Shown: positions 9,299 to 18,941, numbered from the stretch's first letter. The stretch is 64,000 nt of DNA from Paracidovorax wautersii (GCF_900113035.1 NZ_FONX01000006.1:124001-188000); one strand, 5' to 3'. Program-made: numbers and translations. Notes: generated by a model not told the origin, from the sequence alone.

Positions 9299-10456
9299 TC
9301 ACCTCCCGCCGGCGGATGCGGCGGCCGCGGCGGGTCTGTCCACCACGCGCAGGTCGGTGCCGGGGCGCACGCGCAGCTGCCCTTCGGTGATCACCACGTC
9401 GCCGGCCTTCAGGCCGCGCGCGATGACGACCTGGTCGCCGATGCGCCGCCCCACGACGATGGGCACGATCTCGGCCTTGCCGGTCTTCTCGGGGGTGAGC
9501 TCGCGTACCACGGCGGCGGCGTCGCCGGAGGCCGAGGTCATGACGGCCGAGACGGGCAGCGTCAGCGCGTCGGCCTCGGGGGGCAGGGCCACGGCCACGG
9601 TCGCGTACATGCCGGGCTGCAGCCTTCGGTCCTTGTTGTCCACCTCGGCCTGGATGGAGGCGTTTCGGGTGTCGCGGCCGACCTGAGGCTCGATCGCGCT
9701 GATGGTGGCCTGCACCGGCTCGGCGCCGGCCGTGTCGATGCGCACCTGCACCGGCTGGCCGACCTTGACCCGCGCCAGTTCCTGCTGGGGCACGTCGAAG
9801 TTGGCGTAGAGCCTGTTCAGGTCGGTCAGCGTCACCGCCGCCTCGCCCGGGTTGAGGTACTGGCCCAGATCGATGCGGCGCAGGCCCAGCTCGCCGTCGA
9901 ACGGGGCGCGGATGCGCTTCTGCCGGATGCGTGCCTCCAGTTGCTGGACCTGCGCGGCGGTCTGGTCGCGCTCGGCCTGGCGCTGCTGCAGGATCTCGCG
10001 GGACTGGGCGCCAGTGGCGGCCAGCTCGCTGGCGCGCGCGAACTGCTGCTGGGCGAAGGCGGCCGCGGCCTTGACGGCGGCAAGGTCGGCCTGCTCCGGG
10101 CCGTCGTCGAGCTGGACCAGCACCGTGCCGGCCTTGACGCGCTGTCCGGGCTTGAAGGAAATCGCGGAGACCCGGCCCGCGACCTCGGCCGAGAGCGTCA
10201 CCTGGCGCACCGCGCGCAGCTCGCCCAGGGCCTCCAGGCTGACCGGGGCGGCCTCGGCCTTGAGCGTGGTGGCCACCACGTCGATGGGACCGCCGCCGGC
10301 CCAACCCCCGCCGCCGGACAACCTGGCCGTGCGCCAGTACCAGAGGCCGCCGCCGATCAGGGCGATGACCACGACGGAGACCACGATCGCCTTCCATGGC
10401 GATCCTTTATGGGCAGATGCAGACGGCTGCCCGGCCGAATTTTCACTGACGCTCAT
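9299..10456 (-). CDS. RND efflux periplasmic adaptor (membrane fusion protein)
   Basis: A 385-residue adaptor linking pump and duct. The ATG at 10456 is chosen because it follows GGAGGG at good spacing; an in-frame start at 10501 would lie inside the operator. Near the N-terminus one membrane anchor, AIVVSVVVIALIGGGLWYW, is visible. A lipoyl/hairpin domain with a coiled coil (KAAAAFAQQQFARASEL) and the beta-barrel domain follow. First gene of the efflux operon, expressed from the operator-containing promoter just upstream. Confidence 0.93.
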   Translation of the reverse strand: MSVSENSAGQPSASAHKGSPWKAIVVSVVVIALIGGGLWYWRTARLSGGGGWAGGGPIDVVATTLKAEAAPVSLEALGELRAVRQVTLSAEVAGRVSAISFKPGQRVKAGTVLVQLDDGPEQADLAAVKAAAAFAQQQFARASELAATGAQSREILQQRQAERDQTAAQVQQLEARIRQKRIRAPFDGELGLRRIDLGQYLNPGEAAVTLTDLNRLYANFDVPQQELARVKVGQPVQVRIDTAGAEPVQATISAIEPQVGRDTRNASIQAEVDNKDRRLQPGMYATVAVALPPEADALTLPVSAVMTSASGDAAAVVRELTPEKTGKAEIVPIVVGRRIGDQVVIARGLKAGDVVITEGQLRVRPGTDLRVVDRPAAAAASAGGR

Positions 10457-10479
10457 TGGGACTGTCCCTCCGGATAAAA

Positions 10480-10535
10480 ACCGACTAACAGTCGGTAACA
10501 TGCGAATTATTCGACCGTCAGTCGGTTTTTGTCAA
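10480..10535 (-). promoter_or_regulatory. Efflux operon promoter with two TetR-type operators
   Basis: Reading the minus strand, TTGACA (10530-10535) and AATAAT (10506-10511) form a -35/-10 pair with an 18-base spacer. Inside the spacer is ACCGTCAGTCGGT (10514-10526). Downstream of the -10 is ACCGACTAACAGTCGGT (10480-10496), a perfect 7-3-7 palindrome. The two share half-sites ACCG...CGGT, 32 bases centre to centre, about three helical turns. This is the layout of a TetR-repressed efflux promoter. No divergent regulator gene remains next to it, so the repressor is elsewhere. Confidence 0.7.
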
Positions 10536-10548
10536 TACAATCCCCATG

Positions 10549-10566
10549 CCGCACCCAAGGGTGCGG
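10549..10566. promoter_or_regulatory. Palindrome in the leader of the NmrA-like gene
   Basis: CCGCACCC-AA-GGGTGCGG is a perfect 8-bp inverted repeat with a 2-base centre, 41 bases before the NmrA-like start at 10608. It could be a separate operator for the rightward gene or an mRNA hairpin. It differs from the ACCG...CGGT sites of the efflux promoter. Confidence 0.35.
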
Positions 10567-10607
10567 GCGCGCTTCCGAACCGCGTGCATCCATCAGGAGG
10601 TCTTGCC

Positions 10608-11396
10608 ATGCCATATCCGTCGACCCGCCGCCTTCTCGTCACCGGCGCCACCACCCCCTTGGGCCGCCGGGTCGCGGAACTGCTGCTGCGCTCCGCAGAG
10701 GTGTCCGTGACCACGACCAGCCGCACCCCTGGCCAGCTCGCCGATCTCGCCGCGCGCGGCGCGCAGGTGCGCAGAGCCGACTTCGACGATCCCGCCTCGC
10801 TCGACGCTGCGTTCGCCGGTGCAGAGGGGCTGCTGCTGGTCCGTGCCGGTTTTCCCGGCACGGACGGCTTGCGCCGGCACCGCGCCGCCGTGGAGGCGGC
10901 CGTGCGTGCAGGGGTCCGGCACATCGCCTGTACCTCGGTCGTCTGCCCGGATCCCGCTTCGCCGCTCGGCCAGGAGCATGTGGCAGCGGAGGCGGCGATC
11001 GAGGGATGCGGCATCCCGTGCACCATCCTGCGCTTGGCTCCGCTGGCCGAGTCGCTCTTCTGCAGGATTCCCCTGGCGCTGCGGGTCGGCCATTGGCCGA
11101 GCTCGGCCGGTGCGGGGCGTGTGGCCTACGTGGCGCGCGACGACGCGGCCGCTGCGGCAGCTGCGGCCATGAATGCACGGATGGCGGAACGCCAGCGGCT
11201 GGACCTCACCGGGCCGGAGGCGCTCACGCCTGCCGAGGTCGTTGCCGCATGCAATGCGGTCTTCGGCGCCGGCATCGGCCTCGTGCCCCTGGACGACGGG
11301 TCGCTGGCCGGCGACCTGGCCGCCGCCGGGATGGCGGCGGCCCTCGTGAAGCAGGCGGTGGAGATGGGGTCTCCTCGTTTTCAGTGCAATAAGTGA
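10608..11396 (+). pseudogene. NmrA-like NAD(P)-binding protein, 3' end replaced by IS1071
   Basis: The ATG follows AGGAGG. The Rossmann motif TGATTPLGRR is at residues 12-21 and the chain resembles NmrA/azoreductase-type NAD(P)H-binding proteins (about 280-300 residues normally). Native sequence runs to VKQAVEM (about residue 252); the last codons and the TGA at 11394-11396 are read from the left inverted repeat of IS1071. The original C-terminus is missing, and it does not reappear on the other side of the element. The N-terminal cofactor fold is intact, so a shortened protein may still be made. It is transcribed divergently from the efflux operon. Confidence 0.8.
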
Positions 11397-11475
11397 CGGT
11401 ACGAAAAGCTAGCACTGGCGCGGAGGTGGTGTTGGTAGATCGTTGATTTCATTGACTTTCCTGTTCACTTTCAAA
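11366..11475 (+). repeat. IS1071 left inverted repeat
   Basis: About 110 bases, matching the reverse complement of 14460-14569 with roughly eight differences by eye. The outer 38 bases are identical, as expected for the transposase-binding end of a Tn3-family element. Confidence 0.9.
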
Positions 11476-11508
11476 TCTGCGATTCGTGGCGTCAAACCGT
11501 GGTCGGTT

Positions 11509-14424
11509 TCATCCATTGGTGCCAGTTATCGATGCATTTGGCCGCGAAGGCAGGATTTGGTCAGCATAGCGGTCAACCGGGAAGCGAAACACACCCCGCA
11601 AGTTGATGCTCTCCAGCCTGGTGGGCGCAATCTTCCCGATCAGTTCCGGTGGAATGACCTGGCGGCGGTTCGACCAGCGATCCAGGACCGCCTGCATCTG
11701 TGAGGTATTCCACGCCATCACGATGTTGGCCATCAGGCTCAACGCATCGGCCACAGCCTGCATTTCATCGACACGTTTGGCCTGCGCCGGGCTGATCCGG
11801 CCGGTATAAATGGCGCGCTTGAGGGCGTTAACAGCCTCGCCCCGATTGAGCACCCGGCGCAACTCGTTCCTGAAAGCGTCCTTGACAAAGTAGTCAGCCA
11901 AAAACGCCGTACGCAGCAACCGCCCCAATTGCACGCCAGCCTCATAGATTGGATCGCCCTGGGCGGCAGAACCGAACCGCGCAAGAGCTGCCACCGCACT
12001 GGCATGTCCGCTCATGACCGAGGCTGCCAGGTGCACCAGACTATCCCAATGCTTTTCGATCAAAGCGACGTCGACATTGGCTTCGCACACCGCAGCGATT
12101 TCTGCGGGCACTTTGGTGCCGCGTGGCACAAAGAGGTGGCGCTGTTTGAGTTCCTTCAACCGCGGGCAAAGATCAAAACCAAGCAAACGGGCATGTGACA
12201 TGGCAAAGTCGGTGTAGCCATGGGTATCCACAGCAAGCTGGCTGGTCTCCAGCTTTTCTTGGCGGATGACACCTTCAATGGCCACGCCCGCCTGGCGCTC
12301 ATTGAGCACAAAGGGCTGCGCATGGAAGATGCCCCACCGGTCTTTTACATGGGAGTAGATTCCAATGGAAGGTGTGTTGCGCCGAGGATCAAGCCGGGCT
12401 TGCCACACCCGTTTGGTGGTCTCCATGCTCATCATGTCAGAAGATGCCAAATCGGACCGCCCCCAGGTGGCGGCAATCGGGTGTCGCTGCATGAATTCCA
12501 GCACAGCCTGGCAGGCCTGGCTCAGACGCCGTTCGTCCCGCGCCCAGCGCATGGCCTGGCGAATGCTGGTGGCAGACAATTGCGGAATCATGCGCGCGCA
12601 TTCGACCGCAGTCAGACTGGTGCCGTGGGCCATGATGCCGGCATAGACCATCAGCAGCTCGTCGGTAGAGCGCGGCTCACGTCCGAGCATGATCCAGCTA
12701 AAGCGCACCTGGGCGTCAACGGCCAGAATCACTTCCGGCAATTGAACCTCACCGATGCGGTGATCCAAAGCCGCGCGCAGCTTGGTCACTTCTGGGTCTT
12801 CGTCCTCTGCGGGCAATGGCGACAAATGGAGTTCATCATCCACGCGCAGTACGCCACTGCGGGCTGCAGCGGCCACCGCATCGACACCGGCAGTTACTCT
12901 GGCCAGCAAAGGCTTCAAGAAAGTGGCAGCCTTGCTGGGTAACGATAGACGGGCATAGTGTTTCTTGGACTCTGCCTGCCAACGCTCGTCCGTGAAGAAC
13001 AAGCGCGCACGACCCCGAAAGCTCAGGCTGTGCTCAATCCAGACCGAGCCATTGCGCACCGCGCGGCGCAGGGCAAACAGGGTGGCCACCTCCAACGCCT
13101 GAAACGCCCGTTCCCGGTCTGGGCTGGAGATCGAAACCTGCCAGATCATTCCCAGACTTGGTGCCACCACTTCAACTGGCAGCTTTCTGGATCCTTTGAG
13201 ATATAAAGCTTGCAGCTTGGCAAGGTACTCGATGGCAGGATGCTCGCCGGTGGCCTGCCAGGGCAGCTTTGCAATGGCGACGAGCAACGACCGCACGGGG
13301 CGAATTCCATCAATCAATCCCTCGCGGACCAGGGAGGCCCTGCTCGGTGGTTTGCGTTTCTGGGTTTCGGTGATCAAGGCTTCAAGACGGGCACGCAACT
13401 CAGCATCTGGCACCGCACCTTGCGCGCTCAAGGCAACAAGTTCGCCGAGCAGCGTTTTGTACATTGCGGCCCAATTGACGGTAGCGGGGACATCGGCGGC
13501 AGCCTGACGCCACAGATCGGCGATCCGGCGCTGCACCATAAGGATCAACTGGTCTGTGGTGGTGAACAGGCAATACCGAAGAAAGCATGCGACCTCCACG
13601 GTGCGCGCTGGCTCTTTGATCTTGGCTCCGGCTGAGGGCGGCCTGGAGACAAGTCGGCGCGCGTAGCGGCGCAAGATGAGATCGGGGATGTCTGCCAGGT
13701 GCTTATGAACGTCCAGCGTGTAAAGCAGGTCGATGCGCTCCAGTACCTCGCTGATTTGGCGGGTTGAGTGTTTCGCCGGTGCAGCCCATAGCCAACTCTG
13801 CTGGGTTTGTCCATCTGGGCGCAGCTCTGAAACTGAGGCTCGCCAGCGATCAAGTGTTGCTGGATCAACGCTGGCGGCGATGGCGGTGCCTGTTTCAACT
13901 TCAAGCTGGGCAAGTGCCGCCGCAATCAGTGTCCGAATTGCCCGCTCGTGCACGATCACCAGCTTGTTCTTGTACAGCCATTGACGCGCCCGCACGAGTA
14001 GCTGATCGCGGTCGGCGCAGCGCGCCACTTCGTCGCGCAGTTCACGTACCAGTGAGCGGCGCTGGTGCTCGCTCATCCACTGGAATCCAAGGACCGTGCA
14101 GGCTACTTGTTGGTGATCGAATAGCGTGCGCCCGCGTTCATACATGGCTCTCAGCGAGGCGACTTCTGGTGCTGCAATGCCAAGCTCGTTGCCAAGGTGG
14201 CGCCACAAGGCTACTGGAATTACCCGAAAGGCACCGAGCAAACGCCCACTCATGCGCAGGAAACCAATATGGAGCGCCAGACCAAGCTTGTGGGAATCAC
14301 CTCGGCGTGCATTGATTGCGTCGCGCTCGGCACCATCGAAGGTGAAAAATGCCTTCATCTCGAAGTCGCTGATATCGCGGGGGAGCCCACGCATCCCCAA
14401 AAACGTTGTGTGCCAACCCTGCAT
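11509..14424 (-). CDS. tnpA: IS1071 transposase, Tn3 family
   Basis: A 971-residue DDE-type Tn3-family transposase that moves the element by replicative cointegrate formation. The N-terminal domain (MRGLPRDISDFEMKAFFTF) recognises the long inverted repeats. The C-terminal catalytic region shows LAVDAQVRFSW, then VDTHGYTDFAMSHARLLGFD, then VDEMQAVADALSLMANIVMAWNT, carrying the expected D, D and E. ATG 14424 follows GAGGTT; a TTG four codons earlier is also in frame. The frame is uninterrupted, so the enzyme should be active. IS1071 has no resolvase, so cointegrates must be resolved by host recombination. Confidence 0.95.
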   Translation of the reverse strand: MQGWHTTFLGMRGLPRDISDFEMKAFFTFDGAERDAINARRGDSHKLGLALHIGFLRMSGRLLGAFRVIPVALWRHLGNELGIAAPEVASLRAMYERGRTLFDHQQVACTVLGFQWMSEHQRRSLVRELRDEVARCADRDQLLVRARQWLYKNKLVIVHERAIRTLIAAALAQLEVETGTAIAASVDPATLDRWRASVSELRPDGQTQQSWLWAAPAKHSTRQISEVLERIDLLYTLDVHKHLADIPDLILRRYARRLVSRPPSAGAKIKEPARTVEVACFLRYCLFTTTDQLILMVQRRIADLWRQAAADVPATVNWAAMYKTLLGELVALSAQGAVPDAELRARLEALITETQKRKPPSRASLVREGLIDGIRPVRSLLVAIAKLPWQATGEHPAIEYLAKLQALYLKGSRKLPVEVVAPSLGMIWQVSISSPDRERAFQALEVATLFALRRAVRNGSVWIEHSLSFRGRARLFFTDERWQAESKKHYARLSLPSKAATFLKPLLARVTAGVDAVAAAARSGVLRVDDELHLSPLPAEDEDPEVTKLRAALDHRIGEVQLPEVILAVDAQVRFSWIMLGREPRSTDELLMVYAGIMAHGTSLTAVECARMIPQLSATSIRQAMRWARDERRLSQACQAVLEFMQRHPIAATWGRSDLASSDMMSMETTKRVWQARLDPRRNTPSIGIYSHVKDRWGIFHAQPFVLNERQAGVAIEGVIRQEKLETSQLAVDTHGYTDFAMSHARLLGFDLCPRLKELKQRHLFVPRGTKVPAEIAAVCEANVDVALIEKHWDSLVHLAASVMSGHASAVAALARFGSAAQGDPIYEAGVQLGRLLRTAFLADYFVKDAFRNELRRVLNRGEAVNALKRAIYTGRISPAQAKRVDEMQAVADALSLMANIVMAWNTSQMQAVLDRWSNRRQVIPPELIGKIAPTRLESINLRGVFRFPVDRYADQILPSRPNASITGTNG

Positions 14425-14459
14425 CGTGAACCTCAAAAGTGGGAGGCCACCATACCCGT

Positions 14460-14569
14460 TTACAAAGCGAACAGGAAAGTCAATGAAATCAACGGTCTAC
14501 CCAGACCACCCCCGCGCCAGTGCTAGCTTTGCGTACCGTCACTTATTGCACTGAAAACGAGGAGACCCC
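14460..14569 (-). repeat. IS1071 right inverted repeat
   Basis: Reverse-complement partner of 11366-11475. The inner end diverges after about 105 bases. The transposase start lies 36 bases inside it, so the repeat also holds the likely tnpA promoter region. Confidence 0.9.
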
Positions 14570-14980
14570 GACCCAGACATCTATGCCGCGGGCGACGTGG
14601 CCAACCAGCCGAACACCTGGGCGGGCGGCCGTCTGCGATGCGAGTCGTGGGCCAATGCCCAGAATCAGGCCATCGCCGTGGGCAAGGCCATTGCCGGCGG
14701 CGAGGTGGCGTACGACGAGATTCCGTGGTTCTGGTCGGATCAGTACGACCTGAACCTGCAGGTGCTCGGCGTGCCGTCGAACGAGCTCGAGGGCACCCTG
14801 CGCGGCTCCGCCGAGGAGGGGGCGTTCTCCGTGTTCCAGATCTCTGAGGGCAGGCTGCGCAGCGTGCTGTCGGTGAACGTGCCGCGCGACATCAAGGTGG
14901 CCAAGCGCTGGCTCAAGCAGGGGACCTGCCCGCCGCCGGAGGTCCTCGCCGACCGCACGGTCCGCCTGGACAAGCTCTGA
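14570..14980 (+). pseudogene. Ferredoxin reductase (FAD/NAD), 3' fragment
   Basis: The frame is open from the first base after IS1071. It begins DPDIYAAGDVANQPNTW, the second FAD-binding motif (Y-A-A-G-D) of pyridine-nucleotide oxidoreductases that reduce the ferredoxin of Rieske oxygenases. It continues with ESWANAQNQA and the reductase C-terminal domain to the stop at 14978-14980. About 135 codons remain of a gene normally near 400, so both the N-terminal FAD and the NAD domains are gone. No start signal is present. It is the right-hand scar of the IS1071 rearrangement and hints that an oxygenase cluster once lay here. Confidence 0.85.
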
Positions 14981-15073
14981 GCGGGCTGCTCGCGGGGCGG
15001 CCCGGTGCCGCTGCCGCCTGCAGCCCGGCCACTGGGCGCGTGCGCAGGAGGGATCGGCGCGGGAGCGCCGACG

Positions 15074-15778
15074 CTATTCGACCCGCAGCTGCGCGGCGAC
15101 CATCGCGCTCAGGCTGTTCGCGAACTCATCCACGCTGATCTTCTCGGCCCGGTACTTCCAGCGCTTGACGTACCAGTCCTGGATGACGCTCTGCAGGTGC
15201 GCCGCCAGCAGGAAGGCTTCCCGGTCGCCCATCTCGCGCACCTGCCGGATCTGCCGCGCCATGGCGGCCTGGAAATCCACCTCGGCGGCCCTGGCCACCT
15301 TGCGCTGATCAGCCTCGAGCACGCGCGACTCCATGTACACGAAATAGAACCACGGCTGCAGCAGCTCGGACATGAAGACGTGCGCCCGCAGGCTGCTGTC
15401 CAGACGCACCAGCGGCGCCAGAGACGCCTCGTCGAACCAGCGAGGGATCTCGCCGCCGATGTGCCGGATCAGGTCCTCGACCATGGCGGCCAGGGCGTCC
15501 TTGCTCTGCAGGTAGCCGTAGAGCCCGCCCATGGACAGGCCGGTGGCCTTGGACAGGTCCCGCAGCGTCATCGCGCCGAAGCCCACCTGGTTGGCCAGCT
15601 GGAAGGAGGCCTCGAAGATGGCCCGCAGATTGGCCAGCGCCACCGGCACGCGCTTGACCGTGATGGCGTGCGCGTTGCGCGCGTACACCAGCTCCCACAG
15701 CGTGTCGGGCGGGATGGGGTTGATCCGCTTGAACTGTGCGAAGGTGAATCGGGGCTCGAGACCGAGGGACAGGGGCAT
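15074..15778 (-). CDS. TetR family regulator, divergent from acyl-CoA dehydrogenase
   Basis: A 234-residue TetR-like regulator whose helix-turn-helix sits unusually far in (about residues 65-105): MTLRDLSKATGLSMGGLYGY. About 45 residues of N-terminal extension precede the DNA-binding domain, so a downstream start is possible. It is transcribed away from the acyl-CoA dehydrogenase/thiolase/SDR genes, with an 18-bp perfect palindrome between them. The arrangement predicts local repression relieved by an acyl-CoA-type ligand. Confidence 0.82.
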   Translation of the reverse strand: MPLSLGLEPRFTFAQFKRINPIPPDTLWELVYARNAHAITVKRVPVALANLRAIFEASFQLANQVGFGAMTLRDLSKATGLSMGGLYGYLQSKDALAAMVEDLIRHIGGEIPRWFDEASLAPLVRLDSSLRAHVFMSELLQPWFYFVYMESRVLEADQRKVARAAEVDFQAAMARQIRQVREMGDREAFLLAAHLQSVIQDWYVKRWKYRAEKISVDEFANSLSAMVAAQLRVE

Positions 15779-15868
15779 GGCGGGAAGGCGTGGACGCGGT
15801 CGGGTGGGGGGCGGGGCAGGTTGCCCGAATTGACCGCCGGTCGGGAATGATTGTAAACTCCCTCAAAA

Positions 15869-15886
15869 ACCGAGCGAGCGCTCGGT
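15869..15886. promoter_or_regulatory. TetR operator candidate, divergent promoter region
   Basis: ACCGAGCGAGCGCTCGGT, an 8-2-8 perfect palindrome, lies between the TetR gene (start 15778) and the acyl-CoA dehydrogenase (start 15913). A minus-strand -10-like TACAAT is at 15850-15855. The ACCGAGCG half-site is of the kind seen for TetR regulators of acyl-CoA degradation. The position 26 bases before the dehydrogenase start would block its transcription. Confidence 0.65.
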
Positions 15887-15912
15887 GTTTATTTCGAGCG
15901 AGACAACCCCAC

Positions 15913-17712
15913 ATGGCCACTGCCACCATCAGCGAGCGCGAGCTCGCCTTCCTGCTTTACGAAGTCCTGGACACCGCGGGCCTGCTGCGGCGCGAGCGCT
16001 ATGCCGAGCACTCGCGCGAGGTCTTCGACGCCACGCTGGAGACGGCGCGCCAGCTGGCCGAGGATTTGCTGGCGCCGCATCTGCGCGAGGGCGACGAGAA
16101 CGAGCCACAGTTCGAGAATGGCCGGGCCCGCCTCGTCGCGCCGACCCGCGCGGCGTGGCAGGCCATCGCGGATGCCGGGTTCCTCAGTGCGCACTGGGAG
16201 CAGGCCGAGGGCGGGCTGCAGCTGCCGGAGGTCGTGCTGCGCGCGGCGATGAGCGCCTTCTACGCGGCCAACGTCGGCACGGCGGCCTATGCGATGCTGA
16301 CGATCGGCGCGGCCAATCTGCTGCGCACCTTCGGCAGCCCACAGCTCCGGGCCCGCTACCTCGCGCCGCTGGGCGACGGCCGCTTCGCCGGCACGATGGC
16401 ATTGACCGAGCCGTCGCAGGGTTCCGCCCTGGGCGACATCAAGACCTACGCCGTGCCCCAGGCCGATGGGAGCTACCGCGTTTTCGGCCAGAAGATGTTC
16501 ATCTCCGGCGGCGAGCAGGACCTCACCGAGAACATCGTGCACATGGTGCTCGCGCGCATCCAGGGCGCGCCGCCCGGCGTCAAGGGCATCTCGCTGTTCC
16601 TGGTGCCCAAGATCCTGCCCGGCGAGCACGGGGCGGCGGACACGCCGAACGACGTGGCGCTGGCCGGGCTGCTGCACAAGATGGGCTGGCGCAACACCAC
16701 CTCCACCGTGCTGTCCTTCGGGGAGAAGGGCGGCGCGGTGGGCTGGCTGGTCGGCCGCGAGCACCAGGGCCTGGCCCACATGTTCCAGCTGATGAACGAG
16801 GCGCGCATCGGCGTCGGCGTCATGTCCGCCAGCATCGCCTGGCGCGGCTTCAGCGAGTCGCTGGCCTACGCGCGCGAGCGGCCGCAGGGCCGCCTGCCGT
16901 CGAACAAGGATCCGCTGTCGCCGCAGGTCAAGCTGGTCGAGCACTCCGACGTGCGCCGGATGCTGCTGGTGCAGAAGGCCTACGCCGAGGGCAGCCTGGC
17001 CCTGTGCCTGTACGCCTGCAGCCTGTTCGAGGACCAGCACACCCATCCGGAGCCGCCGGCGCGCGCAGCGGCCGGCCGGCTGCTCGACGTCCTCACGCCG
17101 GTCGTGAAGTCCTGGCCTGCGCGCTACGGCGCGGCGGCCAACGACCTGGCCATTCAGGTGCTCGGCGGCGCGGGCTACACGCGCGACTACCCGCTGGAGC
17201 AGCTGTACCGCGACCAGCGCCTGAACATGATCCACGAGGGGACCGAGGCCATCCACGGCATCGATCTGCTCGGCCGCAAGGTGCTGGCGGAGCAGGGCGC
17301 GGGGCTGCGCCTGTTCGTCGACACCGTGCGCCAGGACGCCGGGCGCGCCTCCGAGGCGGGCCTGGGCGACGAGGCGGCGGCCCTGTGCGCGGCGCTGGAC
17401 CGCCTGGTGGAGGTCAGCGCGGGGCTCGCCGCGCTGCAGCGCAGCGAGCCCGACCTCGGCCTGGCCAACGCCACGCTGTACCTCGACGCGTTCGGGCGCG
17501 TGACGCTGGCCTGGATCTGGCTGCTGCAGGGGCGGGCGGCGGCGCGCGCGCTGCCGGCCGCCAGCGGGGAGGCCGCCGACCACTACCGCGGCAAGCTGCA
17601 GGCCATGCGCTACTTCTTCCAGTGGGAGCTGCCGCAGACGCACGCCCAGTGGGCGTTGCTCGCGCGTGCCGACCGCTGCGCCTACGACATGCGCGACGCG
17701 TGGTTCATCTGA
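15913..17712 (+). CDS. Acyl-CoA dehydrogenase (long, DmdC-like subfamily)
   Basis: A 599-residue FAD-dependent acyl-CoA dehydrogenase, first step of beta-oxidation. Its length and C-terminal extension match the ~590-600-residue subfamily that includes methylmercaptopropionyl-CoA dehydrogenase, not the ~380-residue classical enzymes. FAD/substrate motifs [15 protein letters not shown] and FISGGEQD are present, and the catalytic base is Glu442 in [12 protein letters not shown]. First gene of an operon with the thiolase (41 nt on) and SDR. The true acyl substrate is unknown. Confidence 0.93.
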   Translation: MATATISERELAFLLYEVLDTAGLLRRERYAEHSREVFDATLETARQLAEDLLAPHLREGDENEPQFENGRARLVAPTRAAWQAIADAGFLSAHWEQAEGGLQLPEVVLRAAMSAFYAANVGTAAYAMLTIGAANLLRTFGSPQLRARYLAPLGDGRFAGTMALTEPSQGSALGDIKTYAVPQADGSYRVFGQKMFISGGEQDLTENIVHMVLARIQGAPPGVKGISLFLVPKILPGEHGAADTPNDVALAGLLHKMGWRNTTSTVLSFGEKGGAVGWLVGREHQGLAHMFQLMNEARIGVGVMSASIAWRGFSESLAYARERPQGRLPSNKDPLSPQVKLVEHSDVRRMLLVQKAYAEGSLALCLYACSLFEDQHTHPEPPARAAAGRLLDVLTPVVKSWPARYGAAANDLAIQVLGGAGYTRDYPLEQLYRDQRLNMIHEGTEAIHGIDLLGRKVLAEQGAGLRLFVDTVRQDAGRASEAGLGDEAAALCAALDRLVEVSAGLAALQRSEPDLGLANATLYLDAFGRVTLAWIWLLQGRAAARALPAASGEAADHYRGKLQAMRYFFQWELPQTHAQWALLARADRCAYDMRDAWFI

Positions 17713-17753
17713 AGCCGCGACGCATTCCCTTTCCATCTCCACCGCAGGACCTT

Positions 17754-18941
17754 ATGAGCCAGGCCGTCATCGTTTCCGTCGCGCGCACCCCCATCGGGCG
17801 CGCCTACAAAGGGGCATTCAATGCCATCAAGTCGCCCACGCTGCTGGGCCATGCCATCGGGCACGCCGTCGCGCGCGCCGGCGCCGGCCCGGACGAGGTC
17901 GACGACGTCGTCGTGGGCACGGTGCTGGGCGCCGGCACGGCCGGCATGAACCTGGCGCGCAACGCCGCGCTCGCGGCCGGGCTGGGCGTGGCGGTGAGCG
18001 GCCAGACCCTGGACCGCCAGTGCGCTTCCGGGCTCATGGCGGTGGCGACGGCCGCCAAGCAGATCATCGTGGACGGCATGCGGGTCGTGGTCGCGGGCGG
18101 CCAGGAAAACATCTCCGCGGTGCAGAAGGGCTACTTCGACTGGGCCTCGGCGGAGGCGGACCCCGCCGTCCAGGCCAAGGTGCCGCACGCCTACATGCCC
18201 ATGCTGCAGACGGCGGAGTTCGTCGCCAGGAAGTACGGGATCGGCCGCGAGGCGCAGGACCTGTACGCGCTGCAATCGCAGCAGCGCACGGCGGCGGCCC
18301 AGCAGGCTGGACGCTTCGACGCCGAGATCGTGCCCCTGCCGTCGCGCATGGCCGTGGTCGACAAGGAGACCCAGGCCGTCAGCCACCGCGACGTGACCCT
18401 GGCCCAGGACGAGGGCAACCGCCCGGAGACCACGCTCGAGAGCCTGGCCGCGCTCAAGCCCGTGATCGAGGGCGGCAGCGTCACGGCGGGCAATGCCAGC
18501 CAGCTCTCCGATGGCGCCGCCGCCTGCGTGCTGATGGACGATGCGCTCGCGGCGCAGCGCGGCCTGAAGCCCCTGGGCATCTACCGGGGCATCGCGGTGG
18601 CCGGCGTGGCGCCGGAGGAGATGGGCATCGGGCCCGTGCTGGCGGTGCCCAAGCTGCTGCGCCAGCACGGCCTCACCGTCGACGACATCGGCCTGTGGGA
18701 GCTGAACGAGGCCTTCGCCTGCCAGGCGCTGTACTGCCGCGACCGGCTGGGCATCGACCCGGAGCGCTTCAACGTCAACGGGGGCGGTATCTCCGTGGGG
18801 CATCCCTACGGGATGAGCGGCGCGCGGCTCGTGGGCCACGCGCTGATCGAGGGGCGCAGGCGCGGCGCGCGCTATGTGGTGGTGACGATGTGTGTGGGCG
18901 GCGGCATGGGCGCGGCCGGACTTTTCGAGGTGGTGGCATGA
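17754..18941 (+). CDS. Thiolase (acetyl-CoA acyltransferase)
   Basis: A 395-residue thiolase cleaving 3-ketoacyl-CoA with CoA. The catalytic triad is complete: nucleophile Cys90 ([10 protein letters not shown]), His350 ([11 protein letters not shown]) and Cys380 (TMCVGGGMG). NEAFACQA is the usual substrate-loop motif. Length is normal for the family. It follows the acyl-CoA dehydrogenase by 41 bases and overlaps the SDR gene by ATGA, so the three act together on an acyl-CoA. Confidence 0.95.
   Translation: MSQAVIVSVARTPIGRAYKGAFNAIKSPTLLGHAIGHAVARAGAGPDEVDDVVVGTVLGAGTAGMNLARNAALAAGLGVAVSGQTLDRQCASGLMAVATAAKQIIVDGMRVVVAGGQENISAVQKGYFDWASAEADPAVQAKVPHAYMPMLQTAEFVARKYGIGREAQDLYALQSQQRTAAAQQAGRFDAEIVPLPSRMAVVDKETQAVSHRDVTLAQDEGNRPETTLESLAALKPVIEGGSVTAGNASQLSDGAAACVLMDDALAAQRGLKPLGIYRGIAVAGVAPEEMGIGPVLAVPKLLRQHGLTVDDIGLWELNEAFACQALYCRDRLGIDPERFNVNGGGISVGHPYGMSGARLVGHALIEGRRRGARYVVVTMCVGGGMGAAGLFEVVA

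Larger units (their letters stand above)
11366..14569. mobile_element. IS1071 (Tn3 family insertion sequence)
   Basis: A complete 3204-base element with GGGG/CCCC ends, ~110-base inverted repeats and a single transposase gene, with no resolvase. Size, terminal sequence GGGGTCTCCTCGTTTTCAGT and transposase match what I know of IS1071, the element that flanks many catabolic transposons of betaproteobacteria. The five bases outside the left end (GAGAT) and right end (GACCC) differ, so there is no target duplication. The outside genes on the two sides are unrelated fragments. Confidence 0.92.

Noticed and set aside
7775..10477. A 900-codon open frame on the plus strand opposite the RND pump and adaptor genes
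   Set aside because: It is His/Asp/Gly-rich antisense of highly GC-rich coding sequence, with no domain and no ribosome site. The minus-strand genes are clear RND components.
11394..11396. Taking the NmrA-like gene as complete because it ends in a proper stop
   Set aside because: The last codons and the stop lie inside the IS1071 inverted repeat, so the native C-terminus is lost.
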